From Reticulitermes speratus (taxonomy: Eukaryota > Arthropoda > Insecta > Blattodea > Rhinotermitidae), in contig JAJKFL010000014.1 in assembly GCA_021186555.1 (NCBI GenBank), positions 29,776,033 to 29,840,032 of the forward strand: a stretch of 64,000 bases of DNA. The letters run 5' to 3'. Shown piece after piece: positions 1 through 11,640 of this stretch (positions are counted from its first letter, which is position 1; the number at the start of each line of letters is the position of its first letter). The translations under genes and the position numbers were made by a program. The notes below the pieces were generated by a model. The model searched no databases, was not told the DNA's origin, and worked only from the letters and a program-made list of their open reading frames with translations.

Positions 1-276
1 AAGGAACTGGTTGAGGACATGTCTCTGTATCACAAACTTGGCTGCAATATGTCCTTAAAGATCCACTTTCTTCATTCCCACTTGGATTTCTTCCCCGACA
101 ACTGCGGCATGGTTAGTGATGAGCACGGTGAACGTTTTCACCAGGACATTGCAACGATGGAGAAAAGATATCAGGGAAACTGGTCCACTTCCATGTTGGC
201 TGACTACTGTTGGACGCTCACCAGAGATGATCCTGATCAGCTATACAAGCGACAGGCAAAGCAACGTCGGAAATAG
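1..276 (+). pseudogene. Repeat-associated coding fragment, open from the window edge
   Basis: An open frame enters at base 1 and runs to TAG at 274-276, giving 92 codons. The protein holds the runs HSHLDFFPDNCG and SDEHGERFHQDIATMEKRYQ and ends in a basic tail, KRQAKQRRK. I recognise this as a C-terminal segment that recurs in many predicted insect proteins, which suggests a mobile or multicopy origin. I cannot name its family or function. The upstream part lies outside the window, so it could be a last exon, a dispersed fragment or part of a larger element. Codon-like sequence stops at the terminator and A+T-rich non-coding DNA follows. I see no inactivating change in the visible part, so the label pseudogene reflects only its likely repeat origin. 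Confidence 0.45.
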
Positions 277-320
277 AAGCGGACCTTTACTGGTACATGT
301 CATATGTACGTATTACTCTA

Positions 321-408
321 TTATACAGGGAATACACAAAAGAATGGTGCGGTTTCAAGCCAGCAGACAAAGTCCAAAGCACCATTCTTTTGTGTATGCC
401 CTGTATAA
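321..408. repeat. Short hairpin, MITE-like inverted repeat
   Basis: Two 30-bp arms, 321-350 and 379-408, are reverse complements with one mismatch and enclose a 28-bp loop. The arms start TTATACAGGG. The size and symmetry fit a solo pair of DNA-transposon ends or a miniature foldback. No flanking direct repeat beyond TA was identified. Confidence 0.6.
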
Positions 409-551
409 GAAACTATTGCGGATTTCTCAGAAATCGTAGCCAATTTTGCGTTTTCATTGTCATATTCGTGTTCAGCACCTTGAAATCTTTAAGATATGGC
501 TACTTTAATCTCAGAGGCATGACTTTTATCAAAATTTGTTGTCCAGTGTAA

Positions 552-830
552 TCTTAAACTGCAGCAGTGGAGTTACGTTTGCAACACCCGAGCACAAAAT
601 GCATATCGGTGTCTTCTTCATGGGAAAGCAGCATGTTCATTGCTACGTCTTACTGTACACTCGTCACGGGGCGATCTGACTGCGCTGTATGCTGTGTCAC
701 GTACTGCTGGCCTTCGTACATGAAGATGTGAAGATGACTTCCTACATCCCCTATGCTTCAAATACTATCTCTGTCAACGTTGCCAATCAGACGCATGCGT
801 TATGTTACCTCTGGCATTAGACCGTGCATG
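552..830. other. Gap between the hairpin and the first SINE
   Basis: No supported gene, RNA or clear repeat. The 91-codon open frame starting at 753 runs into the SINE and is a shadow of it. Confidence 0.5.
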
Positions 831-1056
831 GGCCGGAATAGCGTACTCGTTATAGCGATTCGCTACGGGCTAGACGGTCCGGGAATCGAATCCCGTTGGG
901 ACGAGATTTTCCGCACCTGCCCAGACCGGCCCCTGGGGCGCACCCAGCCTGCTGTGCAATGGGTACCGGGTCTCTTTCCCAGGGGTAAAGCGGCCGGGGC
1001 GTGGCGTTTACTAATTACCCTCATCTAGGGCCAAGGTTAAAGAAAGAGTAGAGCTG
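831..1056 (+). mobile_element. tRNA-derived SINE, family B (copy 1)
   Basis: The head (about 832-895) is tRNA-like, with a B-box-like GGGAATCGAATCCC. The body carries the family's conserved block: GGGTACCGGG, then AAAGCGGCCGGGGCGTG, then CCAAGGTTAAAGAAAGAG. The same block recurs near 17.7, 21.1, 22.4, 42.0, 44.5, 48.7, 50.1, 55.3 and 61.7 kb on both strands, which shows a dispersed family. No TSD was resolved here. Confidence 0.65.
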
Positions 1057-1057
1057 A

Positions 1058-1226
1058 GACCTGAGACATCGAACTGTATGTGCTGATCACCTAAAAACGT
1101 ACACCAAAATGTAAATTATAGAAAGAACTTTATTTGATCGTGCACTACTGACCTGAGACATCGATCTGTATGTCCTGATCACCTAAACACGTACACCAAA
1201 ATGTTAAATTATAGAAAGAAATCGGT
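1058..1226. repeat. Direct duplication, 92-bp period, two copies
   Basis: The motif GACCTGAGACATCGA begins at 1058 and again at 1150. The similarity runs on for about 75 bp with a few substitutions, including the shared ATTATAGAAAGAA. It sits directly 3' of the SINE, so it may be a local slippage product of the SINE flank. Confidence 0.65.
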
Positions 1227-1635
1227 TTGTCATAATGACACACTGCAGAGAAACTGGCTAGTTTAATGACGTAACAGTAACTAGCTGGAATGAGGCGCCA
1301 AGGATGACAGCCGAAGGAACTATACTTTGAACAATTATGTAGTCACTATGTGATAATATTCAAAAGAAAGATGGACTAAAACCACACATAGAAGCAGAGA
1401 CTGGAACGGTGGGGAATGGGGGGAGTGGTGAGGAAGCTCAAGAAAACAGCAATAAAATTTTAAACCAAGTTTTTTTTACACGTTAAGTGTTTTCGCTTGC
1501 CATTTGAGGAGCGAAAATGCGTTGTGACTATATCAGACGCATCACTTTACTGCATATATATTTTTTATATACTTAATGTACACGAATTAGCTTGGTGTTA
1601 ATTAACACAGTACGCTTTAAAAACGAATCTTTCTG
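1227..1635. other. A+T-rich spacer without features
   Basis: No open frame of note and no repeat recognised. Confidence 0.5.
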
Positions 1636-1896
1636 TTTTCTTTCTTAGTCTGATCTCTGTCTGCCTACTCATTTGTAGGTTTAGAGGTTATTTTTGCCTT
1701 TGCTCACACTCAATGGCAGACACCTACACGGTAGGACTCCCCTGGATGAGGCATCGGCCCGTAGCAAAAACCTCTTCTTGACAACACAGAGCACTGGCAA
1801 GAGACAGACATCCATGTCCCCAGCGAGATTCGGACCCACAGTCCCAGTAAGCGAGCGGCAGCAAACCGCCTTAAACGGCACGGCCACCGGGATCGG
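1636..1896 (-). mobile_element. tRNA-derived SINE, family A, subfamily with AAAG tail
   Basis: On the minus strand the element starts GCCGATCC-like (1896) with a tRNA-like head. It then carries the family body, including the complement of AAGAGACAGACATCCATG. The 3' part differs from the copies at 33.4 and 39.3 kb but matches the copy at 63.7 kb, ending in an AAAG-type simple tail (seen on + as TTCTTTCTTAGTC). Open frames on both strands here are SINE shadows. No clean TSD was found, so this copy is probably older. Confidence 0.75.
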
Positions 1897-1899
1897 TTC

Positions 1900-4790
1900 G
1901 AAAAATAATTTGCCAATAGAAAACATTTCCAGCATGTGAGCCATCCGCATTCGTAGGCAAAAATTTCAAATAATCGAACTTCCGTACCTGTAGAATAAAA
2001 TGTCTGCCCTACTCGTACACACGGGATGTTGTACCGTGCACGAAAGGTGTCACACAATGGCTCAGGAAGGCGCCACTGCCGGCGACACATTCTTAAGGGT
2101 CTACAATGGAAACTATAAAAAATATAACGTATATGCTTCGAGGTTTTGATATATACAGTTTAAAATGGAGCGTCTTTTTTGTTATTCTCTCTTAACAGGT
2201 AACTGGAGTTGTTATGGGTTGATAACTGATTGAATGTAAACAGAATAAAATATTAATGTCGTTGAATGTATAAGCGGTTACAATATTTCCTTTCGAGCAT
2301 ATTTTTATCTACCAAGTAAATCTTAAAATACATCTAAAAAATATTTAGGTCTTGTTGAGAAGTGGCACAGTTACAGAGTTCATCCTCAGGTACCAAAATC
2401 TATAAGGATATTGTCATGATGAACAGCGCCCTTACGTGCATGTGGGGCACATACGACGGTCCCAACCAATTCCATTTACTTTTGTGACACGAGCCTTACT
2501 ACTGAAAGAGATGTTCTAAAATCCCGGTTGTTTTTGCTTTTGCACGTAGCTACAAGGGAATAAATTTTGTGACACCAGAATCTACAACCCTCAAATGTCC
2601 AACTCAGCCCTATTAAGCCATTAACGAAGCAAACTCCTCCATAAGCCCTTCCTGCATCTCTAAAATATGACCACCACTGTCATCATGTAGTAGTCCTTGC
2701 GCAAGGGGCACAGTCCAACATAAACTTGATGTGTTATGTGCCCGCCATTTTCATTAACCCCCAAGAAGGGGTATCCATAATCATTGAAAACAGGCCACAC
2801 ATTAAATCTCGGTTCACTTTATAAGAACAAAAATTCCTAGACACATTTCAAACCTTCGGATTTTATGCATGAAGTATATATCTCCTAGAAATATTGGCCC
2901 TTACACTCTTAATTGATGTGGTGTTTGAAAACACTAATGAAAGAAACGTCCTCTCAATTGGTAGTTGAAGAAATTGGAGAGTTTCAACACAGTAGCTTCT
3001 ATATTAATATGGAAGTGTATGAAGAAAACTTTTTATAAAAAATGAGGAATTAAAAAGACAAAAGCCAAATAATTACTACTGTAAGCACAACAAAGCAGAG
3101 TGTCGAAATGTCGTATCTCAGCAATACTATCTGTAGCCTACAGGCTGCTTTTTATTTTCGTCTCCAGTTTCTCAACAATGATCACATCTTTAACACGAAA
3201 ACTTTCACTAGACATCTCTCGTCATTTCTTCTTTCTTTCTTTCATTTTTAATGTTCCAACCTATCATACAGTGTTTTCTCAGCTGCATCTGGCTACACGC
3301 TCATCTTCGCATCCTACTAACTGATCTACAACAGTCCTATGTGAAAATGAGGTTTTACACAACACAGTGTTTTATGTACGGCACTGTGTCACAGACTGAA
3401 TGAATTTAGGGATTGAGGTTTTAAGTATTACAATTTAAAACGATTAATTCAATAAGTGCAAAACGATATGTTGTCTAGCTTCACAGACAGATAAACTTGT
3501 TATAAAGCGGTGATAAACCTTTGGAAGTTAGCGTAAGTTATTTTGTATGTAGATAGACTATAAACATATTTAAGTATATTGCGCGGACATTTTTATACCT
3601 TTACACTTAAAAAGATGACGACGGCAAGGAATTCCGAAGTTGCAGCGGGCCCTTGGAAACGAAGAAAACATCAGTATATTAACGTTATAAAATCATCCAA
3701 TATATTTATGTGCGTATGCGTATGTATATGCGTATTAGTTTAGTGTACCTTACGTGCGTATGGAATCGGAATATGAGATGAAGACTGATATTCAGCTGTT
3801 CCTGTTTTCTTCAATCACTTGGGGGAGAAAAGAAACATTTCTAGATTTCTGTTAGAAAATCTTGAAGGAAAGAAGCTACTTGGCTATATTTCTGTTACGA
3901 AATCTCGAAGGAGAGATTCTGCTTGGCTAGAGCTAGGCTTAGATGGGAGGATAATATTGAAACGAATATTAAAAAAATGATAGGATGACATGGACTGGAT
4001 TTATCTGTCTCAGGACAGGAACAAGTGGCGCGTTGTGGTGTGTAAGGTAATGAAAGTATCTCTTTCATAAGATCGAGGAGTTCCTTGACTAGCTGAGGAA
4101 CAAATAACCTTTCAAGAAGGGCTGTGCTCCATGGATTTGATGTTTGCCGTAATAAAGTAAGATACGCCATCATCCCCGCAACGAATTACATTTTCATTCT
4201 GCTACAATATTACAAAATTTGTATCAAATATAACATAAAATTGAAATATACCATATCCAAAACCCGTGTAACCTGACTCTGTGGAAATTTACCACATGTT
4301 TAAAATGATAAGGTTGTTAGCAATAACACAGCAGCCGTAGCGACAGTTTCACCCCTACACGGAGGCTGATACTTCAAACTGCGGTGTTTTCATCTCATCA
4401 GACATAGTTCGCCAACTTCTACTTTGTCATGTTAAATTCCACATAAATTATTCATTGTCATCCACACATATATCCAAGGATTATAACATTACACCTGCTT
4501 CAACTTCAGCCCATCTTATAAGAGAAATTCTGACATTTCTGTTTCCAGTTTTTATGTACTTTTTTGCCGCCTTGCACAAACGTTCTTGACCCATTTTTAT
4601 CCATAAATAAATGATTAATTCAATGTGTTATATATGCAGTCTGTTCAACTAGAAATATATTTCTCTATTTTATCTCCTTCTTCTCTACCCAATCTGATCT
4701 TACATCGGTCCCATGAATTTAATTTATGTAGACAGCTGTTTAATTAATTATATTACACAAAAATTCTGCATCTTAGTATATATTCTTGTT
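1900..4790. other. Long intergenic or intronic stretch without supported gene
   Basis: About 2.9 kb of A+T-rich sequence. Open frames are at most about 92 codons outside the SINE and show no recognisable domain. A cryptic GCGTAT-type simple repeat lies near 3711-3737, and a pyrimidine run lies at 3224-3246. Confidence 0.55.
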
Positions 4791-4799
4791 AGAAAATTA

Positions 4800-4990
4800 C
4801 TGATAAAACATTACTGTATTCTTGGACGTAAACCTGTGCAGTTTCATAGGAATACACAAATATATCGGAGGGACTTGCTGGCTGCATCTTCAAGGCGGAG
4901 GCAGTACCTTCCCCGGGAACTTCATTAATAGTCACTGTCGTGAGGATCTCAGATTTTACGGAACAGGCAATTTGTACCCGACTACCTACA
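4800..4990 (-). pseudogene. Recurrent insect repeat-derived coding fragment
   Basis: The minus-strand frame contains TTVTINEVPGEGTASALKM followed by a stretch resembling SETSVYIYKTT-type sequence. From memory, an ALKMEA..SSETS pattern appears in many spurious insect gene models and reflects a dispersed repeat of unknown type. The fragment has no start of its own and no conserved ends. The call rests on recall and not on an alignment. Confidence 0.35.
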
Positions 4991-5097
4991 TCCATGTGCA
5001 TAGAACACAAATCTGCCGCGCTTGATGAAGTTAAACTCTGTCTGAGGTACTGTGAATGGGTAGAATTGCAGCTGACGTCATAGGGTTTTGTAGTGTT

Positions 5098-5245
5098 TTA
5101 TGTCCAAGACCCTGTCAGTCACTAAGCTTACGTAGTATCGATGGTAGGTTGACTAAATATTTGAGTGGAGCAATGGTGGAGTGATCCTGATGGGAGAAAA
5201 CCGAGGTACGCGGAGAAGAACTTCCGCCAGTAGCAATTTAATTTA
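5098..5245 (-). mobile_element. SINE family C fragment
   Basis: It contains the block GTGGAGTGATCCTGATGGG followed by AGAAAACCGAGGTACGCGG. Related blocks occur at 9717-9895, 16960-17100 and 23110-23345. The copy at 23 kb places the tRNA-like head at its right end, which sets the orientation as minus. The head is missing or decayed here. Confidence 0.5.
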
Positions 5246-5247
5246 AA

Positions 5248-5280
5248 CACACACACATATATATATGTATGTGTGTGACA
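5248..5280. repeat. CA/TA microsatellite
   Basis: ACACACACATATATATATGT followed by ATGTGTGTG, a compound and near-palindromic dinucleotide repeat. Confidence 0.85.
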
Positions 5281-6985
5281 TATAGCCAATGCGTATTTTG
5301 ATATATAACAATGGTACTAAAACATGTAGGGTGTAGTGTGACTCAGTATTATTATCCACAAAATTTAAGATCTGCGTTTCTGTGGGATTTTACGCAATCT
5401 ACCAATGTACGCTGTATAAAATCCCAGAAGAGAGTAGATATTATTACACCGCGACGGAAGCCTGAAATTCATAAAATTTGTTGTATGTGTTTAGAAAGTA
5501 GAGTGCCATTTAATAAGAACGCAACAGGTAGAAAAAAACACATTCTTTCCACATTGCTTTGTCTGGACATCTTTATTATTTCATGGGAATCTTTTCAGTA
5601 GTTTCGTAGAGGAAGCCTCTGGATGGACTGACGGACGGACTGAGAAGGCGTCCTTAATATACAGTATTTGCACTTTCCTGCAATAACAATAATGCCAGAC
5701 TCTATTTTTACCGGCGTTAATTCCCGTCCAGATGAAAGCCGTTGCTGGTGGTATTCCTCAATAAACTTTGCAAAAGTTGTATGCCTGAAGATAAGTTAAT
5801 CTTAACTTTCCCTTCTTGCAATTTCATTTGTAGAATTTGCTAGTGCAAAGTTTCCAGTACAATAATCTCTTTAGCCGTACTGATATCCCAGAGGTGCTAA
5901 CACCCAGTCATTTGAAGCGCCTTTAAACATACACCGCCTCTTCAAATTACGGACAAACTTAATTAACTTGGTCTACCTTTCCGTAAGATCGTATGTTTAA
6001 CACCTTTCCCTTCACCCTCGTGGAGGCTTTGATTTCTGTGCTACGAAATTTCTTCAGTACTGACTGACAGTAGAATTTCATGTTATAATGACCACTCCAG
6101 GTGAATTAAGACAAAGTTTTATTCCATTTGGAGTCAGCTTGCACATACGTTCTAAACACGTTGTTAGCGTTGTTCCATAAACATTAGCCTTGATGTTCAT
6201 TTATTGTGGATAATAATATTGCTAAAGAGAGAGAAACACAATGTTGCAAATTAAGTCCCAATAACGTACCACACGACATAAGATTACAGATTCATTTTAT
6301 TGTATCCTGTAACATATGTGGAGTGCACTAGACCGTAAAACGTTTAAATGAAAGCCAGAAACTTCGGAGAAAACATTTAATTTATGAAATAATATTTTTG
6401 TACAACGAGCCATTTCTGAAGAAATCGATAAAATAGTTTCAGCGTCAGCCGATAAGAAAGGAACTCAAATTTGCCGAAAACTTGCACTTTGACCTCAATA
6501 CTAAATTTAATCGAAACCTACCAGTGATTTATAAAACGGAACATAAAGGAAGTCGTACAACAGAAATGAAATGTATATTGAAATTATAAGATTAAAACCC
6601 TCAGTACTTATTACTGATTACTCTGAAAAGCGGTTAGCATTTCTTCCACTTCACGAAGTTCATAAGACAAATCATAGAAAACAATCATTTTGTCAATTCT
6701 TTATTTTGGATATGAAACTTCTTTCCTGGTGTTTGATAGAATAACGTAAATGAGAAGTAATGTGTTTTAAAACAAGTAATGACGTTACATTAATTAAGGA
6801 AGTAACTCCATGGAGCTGCGTCTTTCTTGAGAAGCTATTGAAGTATATAGCTAGTCGATAAATTTACCACATTTTGTGGAAAAAGAAGATTCATTGCCGT
6901 GTTCATAACGGCCTGCCACCAGTTTCTATCGTGAACCAAATTAAACTACGTACTTCAGATCATCTCAGCCTATTTATTTAAGGTT
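5281..6985. other. A+T-rich stretch without supported gene
   Basis: One open frame of 96 codons (5311-5601) has no recognisable motif or compositional support. The rest has frequent stops in all frames and no repeat that I recognise. Confidence 0.5.
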
Positions 6986-6990
6986 AATTT

Positions 6991-7290
6991 TAATATTAAA
7001 TTGGTACTTGAGCACCGACAACACAGCTTTATTGATGGTACATTAATTTATCTTCTTAGTTAGGCAAAATATTTCAACAAAATGTGGTCACCTTTAGGCA
7101 AACGAGTAATATAAAATGTATTATGTTACAAATATGTAAGAAATTATGTATCAACTGATTGAGATCTCAATATTATAATTTAAAATTTAAAGTGACCATA
7201 TTTTGTCGAAACATGTTGCCTAACTAAGAAGATAAATTAATTTACCATCAGTAAAGTCGGCTGACGGTGATTAAGTACCACTTTATTAGT
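6991..7290. mobile_element. Foldback element, Penelope-type lineage C
   Basis: Long imperfect inverted arms, about 6991-7100 and 7183-7290, share ATTAATTTATCTTCTTAG and the complement of GCCTAACTAAGAAG. The plus-strand right arm carries GTCGAAACATG, the 3' half of a hammerhead-like core (stem II then GAAA). The CTGANGA half is not preserved. Each arm ends with a degenerate CGGTG-type tail and AAGTACCA. No enzyme is encoded. Membership in the family rests on resemblance to the elements at 30.4 and 52.9 kb. Confidence 0.55.
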
Positions 7291-7323
7291 AAGACAGCAT
7301 AACCGGATGCCTAATATTAAATT

Positions 7324-7770
7324 TTAATACGATCCTCCCATCTTTTCTCTAGATGATCTAAGTGGCTTCTTTCCTTTAGGTTTCACCACCAACATTCTGC
7401 ATGAACTTCTGTTCTCCCCCGTACGTATCACGTGCGCCGCCCACATCATTTTTCTTGATTTGATCGCCCGAATATTATTTGGTGGGAAGCACAGTTTATA
7501 AAAGTAGACCTGTTTATTACACAATTTTTTCGATCCTCCTGACACTTTCTCCCTCTTAAGCCTAAATGTTTTCCTTAGTATCTCCTTATTGAACACTCTA
7601 AACCCATGTCTTTCTTTAATGTAAGAAACCAAGTTTCAGAACCATATAAAACAGGAAAAATTGTAGTTCTGAATAGTTTAAGCTTTATGGTTTTAGACAG
7701 CAAATGGCAAGACACAAGATTTCTACAAGCATGCGGTTGTGATTTGCTAGAGTCGTATCCAAGCATTTAT
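7324..7770 (-). pseudogene. Non-LTR retrotransposon RT C-terminal fragment
   Basis: Two overlapping minus-strand frames together give the C-terminal part of an insect endonuclease-reverse transcriptase. The first has LLSKTIKLKLFRTTIFPVLY then GSETW (near 7580-7720). The second has FRVFNKEILRKTF, IRAIKSRKMMWAAHVIRTGE and KPKGKKPLRSSREK (7324-7620). The motif order YGSETW, then KSR..WAxHVxRxGE, then a basic KGKKPLRxxR segment is typical of this tail. The join near 7600 needs a frameshift. The copy lacks the catalytic RT palm (upstream) and stops right after the basic segment, so it is truncated at both ends and dead. Confidence 0.8.
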
Positions 7771-9440
7771 GCTCCTAAGGGTTATATTGCAATTTGCAAG
7801 TGATGATGTGAGAAATTTGCGATATTACACACCAAGGCACTTGACGAATTATGCAGGTCACATAGTATTCCAAGGAAAGCGAACTCGAGGAAACAGCTAT
7901 GTTGGAATTGTGTTTAAGATGGAGGAGATAAATATGTACAGAATTTTTATATGTAAATCTCTTGAGAAAAGTACACTTCGTAAAGTGAGAAGGATATTGA
8001 GCATAACGTTAGTACTTTAAGGAAATAGACTGTGAGGATGAGACACGGATGGAGAAGGCTCAGGTTCGTATCCAAAGATGGCGTTGGCGTTAGCCGTGTT
8101 GATTCTTCGCGTTCTGCTAATATTGTGATTGTTGTATACTGTATTTGGATGAGCTCTTTACTTCCAACCCTCGCTTATCAGTAGAATTTTCAGCCCCCGA
8201 ACTGTCACACTCCTTTTAACCACACAATATACAACTTTCAGGAACGATACTTCCGTAGAAGTCTCAAATCAGGGCGAATGATGATCTGTGCAGTGTATTG
8301 AGAATATGAGTTGTAAATTGTATCCATGAAGAGTCTTATTCATGAAACACAAAACCTTTTTTGTTACAGTTTCCTTGAATGATAAAATTCATAATCTCCA
8401 GTTTCAATATGTTCAAGTGCGGTGTCCCTGTGGGTGGAGATGCTGTTTCAATAATCTCGTAGTTTTCCCATTCGGTGATCTGGACTTCCATCTAGCTCAT
8501 ATCTCTTCAAGATGCTCACAAGTATCCAGTTTTGGACTCTGAAGTACTGTTCGTGCTGCAATGGAAAGTGCCTCTAGTACTTTGAAAGGCAGACCGAGAG
8601 GTCTGTGTGTAATGTAACTGAAGAGCGACTCTGCAGCATTATTTGCTTCGTAGGTCGTTTGACGATTCACTGCCACGATCAGAGGCTATGTAGAATGAAA
8701 GACTGGAAGGTAATAGTGAGACTGTGCTACTAGACGAATGAAAAATGAAGATTTCATGACTTGGCATAGCTTAAGGCAATCCAATATGTCAGTACTTTCG
8801 TTGGGCGAAACCTGAGATGGGATAGCCTCTTTCAGGCTGATGTTCGAAACCGAGACCTCCCGAAGGTAAAGCAGGAATTCTAATCAATCAAACGAGAAAT
8901 TCGGCGTTCTTTTGTATGTTGATGATTATGATTATGATGATATTGTTCGTGTCAGTGTTATTATAACAATGATGATAAAAATAAAAATAAGAATTTGAGC
9001 TGAATGTTGAATGTTGTTGAACTTTGTATTTGAAGGCTTTGAAGCTGTTGGCAGCGCTGCATGAGAAGCTTGCAGTGGAAGGTGGAACTTTTACACCAGC
9101 CCAGCATTTGCACTAGAACCGGTAATTCATCTAACCTACATGTAAAACTTGAGTTCCTACTTCGCAGATAATACAGACCTTTTTCATTATAAGGAACAAC
9201 CGGGTTATTCTGTTACAAAAATAATTACTGTGTCTTTTACGAATCTTATGGAGGACATAACTACACTCTGTTGATAACATGTATACGCTATTTTGAACGT
9301 TACAGCAGGAGATGTAAATTTACTTATCACTGAGCATTTTATGGTTAATCAACGCCCGATTCACTCTTTCCTTACGATTATTTCACGTTATTTATTTATT
9401 TATTTGTGACTTACATACCAACATACTAATCGATTAAGCC
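7771..9440. other. Stretch without supported gene
   Basis: Short open frames only. GAT/ATG-rich simple sequence lies near 8918-8985. Near 8800-8870 the sequence resembles a decayed SINE head (GTTCGAAACCGAGACC) but is too degraded to call. Confidence 0.45.
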
Positions 9441-9459
9441 GACTCAAACGTTGACGATA

Positions 9460-9716
9460 AAGACTTCATTATGAAGGTGCCTGGTTTTGAATCTCGGTCG
9501 GGATACCAACTACCTAGGACAAAGTATCCTCTTTGTTTCCTCATTTTTTCTAGAAACATGCCCGGAAATATCTTACATTAGACCACGGCCACTTTCTTCT
9601 ACACCCTTGCCCATTTTCTTTCAATATCATTCAGTCATTCGGCGCAGAAATTCTGTGTCCCTCAGTGTGTGTTATTTTCGATGCTGTCATTTGCTACGAT
9701 TATATAGCTTAGGTGA
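9460..9716 (+). mobile_element. Possible tRNA-derived SINE head (family D)
   Basis: GGTGCCTGGTTTTGAATCTC followed by GGTCGGGATACC resembles a tRNA B-box region. A similar head is at 25535-25570. The body is unassigned, and the 78-codon frame across it is a shadow. Confidence 0.35.
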
Positions 9717-9895
9717 TAGATAAGCGAATAAACGAAACACTGGTGCAATAATGCTCATAGAAGAAAACCGAAGTTCTCGGGGGAAAACCTGTCCCATTTC
9801 CACTTCATCTATCACAAATAGCGAATAGATTGGCCTGGAATTGAAATCTGGTCTCAGCGGTAAGAATCCGACGACACAAAGCTACTCAGTATGCG
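9717..9895 (-). mobile_element. SINE family C copy
   Basis: It shares GAAAACCGAAGTTCTCGG and GGGAAAACCTGTCCC with the other family C copies. Its right end (TGGTCTCAGCGGTAAGAATC) looks like a reverse-complemented, decayed tRNA-like head. Confidence 0.5.
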
Positions 9896-10199
9896 GTTAA
9901 ATACGTAACATTAAATTCATTACATATGAACAATGATTCCCACAGCTCTGATTACATAGCGTCAACTGACAAAATTGGCTAGTAATGGAGAACTGGCCAG
10001 GATGTCTAAGGGAGGCGTCACGGGCTAATTTGAAATATTATATGGGCACTTTTTTTGGAAGATCTGGAGATAGCCTTGAAAATTTCAGTCATTGTAGCCT
10101 GTTTTCTTGCAGATATTTGAAATCAGAAGCCCCCGGATACAAAAGAGACAAGATTCAACTCCGAATTCGGTAATAGTAATTTTGTCTTGCTGAATTCAG

Positions 10200-10574
10200 T
10201 ACGATTTGAGCCTTATTCTGTGTATCCGAAACTACGTGCATGTTGACTTCACTATCTACTAGGCCTGAATCTTTACATCCGGAACTACGTGCATGTTGAC
10301 TTCACTATCTACTAGGCCTGAATCTTTACATCCGGAACTACGTGCATGTTGACTTCATTATCTACTGGGCCTGAATCTTTACATCCGGAACTACGTGCAT
10401 GTTGACTTCACTATCTACTGGGCCTGAATCTTTACATCCGGAACTACGTGCATGTTGACTTCACTATCTACTGGGCCTGAATCTTTACATCTGGAACTAC
10501 GTGCCTATTTAATTCAATTTACTTTGTTCCTTGATTTCTGTATCAGGAACTTTATGCTTGTTGAATACATTACA
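10200..10574. repeat. 53-bp minisatellite, left part
   Basis: About five near-identical 53-bp units begin at ACTACGTGCATGTTGACTTC (10231, 10284, and every 53 bp after). Decayed units lie on both sides. Variation is mostly A/G at CTACTRGGCC. The same locus resumes at 11294 after the RT insertion. Confidence 0.9.
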
Positions 10575-11293
10575 TTATATATTATGCTACGCTGACGATG
10601 CTGTCCTGCTTTCAGACAACGGAGGTGATCTCCAAAAATTTTATTTAATTTTAACAAAGCTGCAAAAAACCTCAATATGAAAATTGCTAAGGAAGAAACA
10701 AAATCAATGACAATTGTTAAAATTCCCTTAAGATGTAAGTTGGTGAATGATGATCAGCTAATAGACCAAGTCTTAAAAATAAGATACCTAGGCATAGATA
10801 TAACAAGTCAAGGACTACTGTAAGACGAAGTCAAATATCAGATAAACAAAGCCAATAGAATTTCAGGATGTTTAAATGATACAGTATGGAGCAACAAATA
10901 CATCTCTAGAGAAACAAAATCTAGAATTTATAAAACTATAGTCAGGCCAATTTTGGCTTATGCTGCCTGACACTGCCTACTCAAAGAAAACTTTGGAAAC
11001 TGCTGAAATGACAACGTTAAGGAGAATGACAAGAAGTAGATTTGAAAGACAAAGTGCGGAATGAACACATCAGACAACTGTGTGACACACCGCCCATAAA
11101 TGAATGGATCCTTGGAAGACGGATGTAATGGAATGTCCATATATCCAGAAAGGCAAGCACATGAGTAGTAAAAATAGTAAGCGATAAAACACCAAACAGC
11201 AAGCGAAAAACTGGAAGACCGAAGAAAATATGGCGCCAGTCCTTTTAAACTGGTTAGGAACAGGCTGAAAGCCTATCTACAAGAAGAAGAAGA
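10575..11293 (+). pseudogene. 5'-truncated non-LTR retrotransposon copy 1 (RT part)
   Basis: The copy begins just before the RT catalytic motif, YADDAVLLS at 10588-10614. It continues through IRYLGIDITSQG, RETKSRIYK and INEWILGRR to the 3' end, which finishes in an AAG-type tail (11278-11291). It is inactive: a frameshift near 10650, a TAA within LL*DE near 10820, an 11-bp deletion at 10967 relative to copy 2, and a frameshift after SRFERQSA that copy 2 shares. Units of the 53-bp minisatellite flank it on both sides, so it inserted into that array. Known members of such lines also have an endonuclease domain; none remains here. Confidence 0.85.
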
Positions 11294-11640
11294 TATCCCA
11301 AACTGCATGCATGTTGAATTCACTGTCTGCTGGGTCTGAATCTTTACATCCGGAACTACGTGCCTATTTAATCCATCATCCTTTGCGACTTGAACTTGCT
11401 TCCAGAAATACAAACCTATTGAATTCATATTCTTTCGGCCTTATTATTTTAACCTAACCTGTTTGCCTGTTGAATATATTATACTTTGGACCCTGTTCTT
11501 CACATCCAAACTGTTGGTCTATTAAATACACAATACTTTATGCCATATTGTTCGTAAGCAGGCTGTAGGTCTGTTGAATCATTATCCCTTCAGTCTCACT
11601 CTTTGTGTTCAGAAGTGTAGGTCTAGTGACGTAGCAGAAA
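11294..11640. repeat. 53-bp minisatellite, decayed right part
   Basis: GCATGCATGTTGAATTCACT then CTGGGTCTGAATCTTTACAT match the units before 10500. The following 250 bp hold ever more diverged units (TGTTGAAT.., ..TTATCC). Confidence 0.75.
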
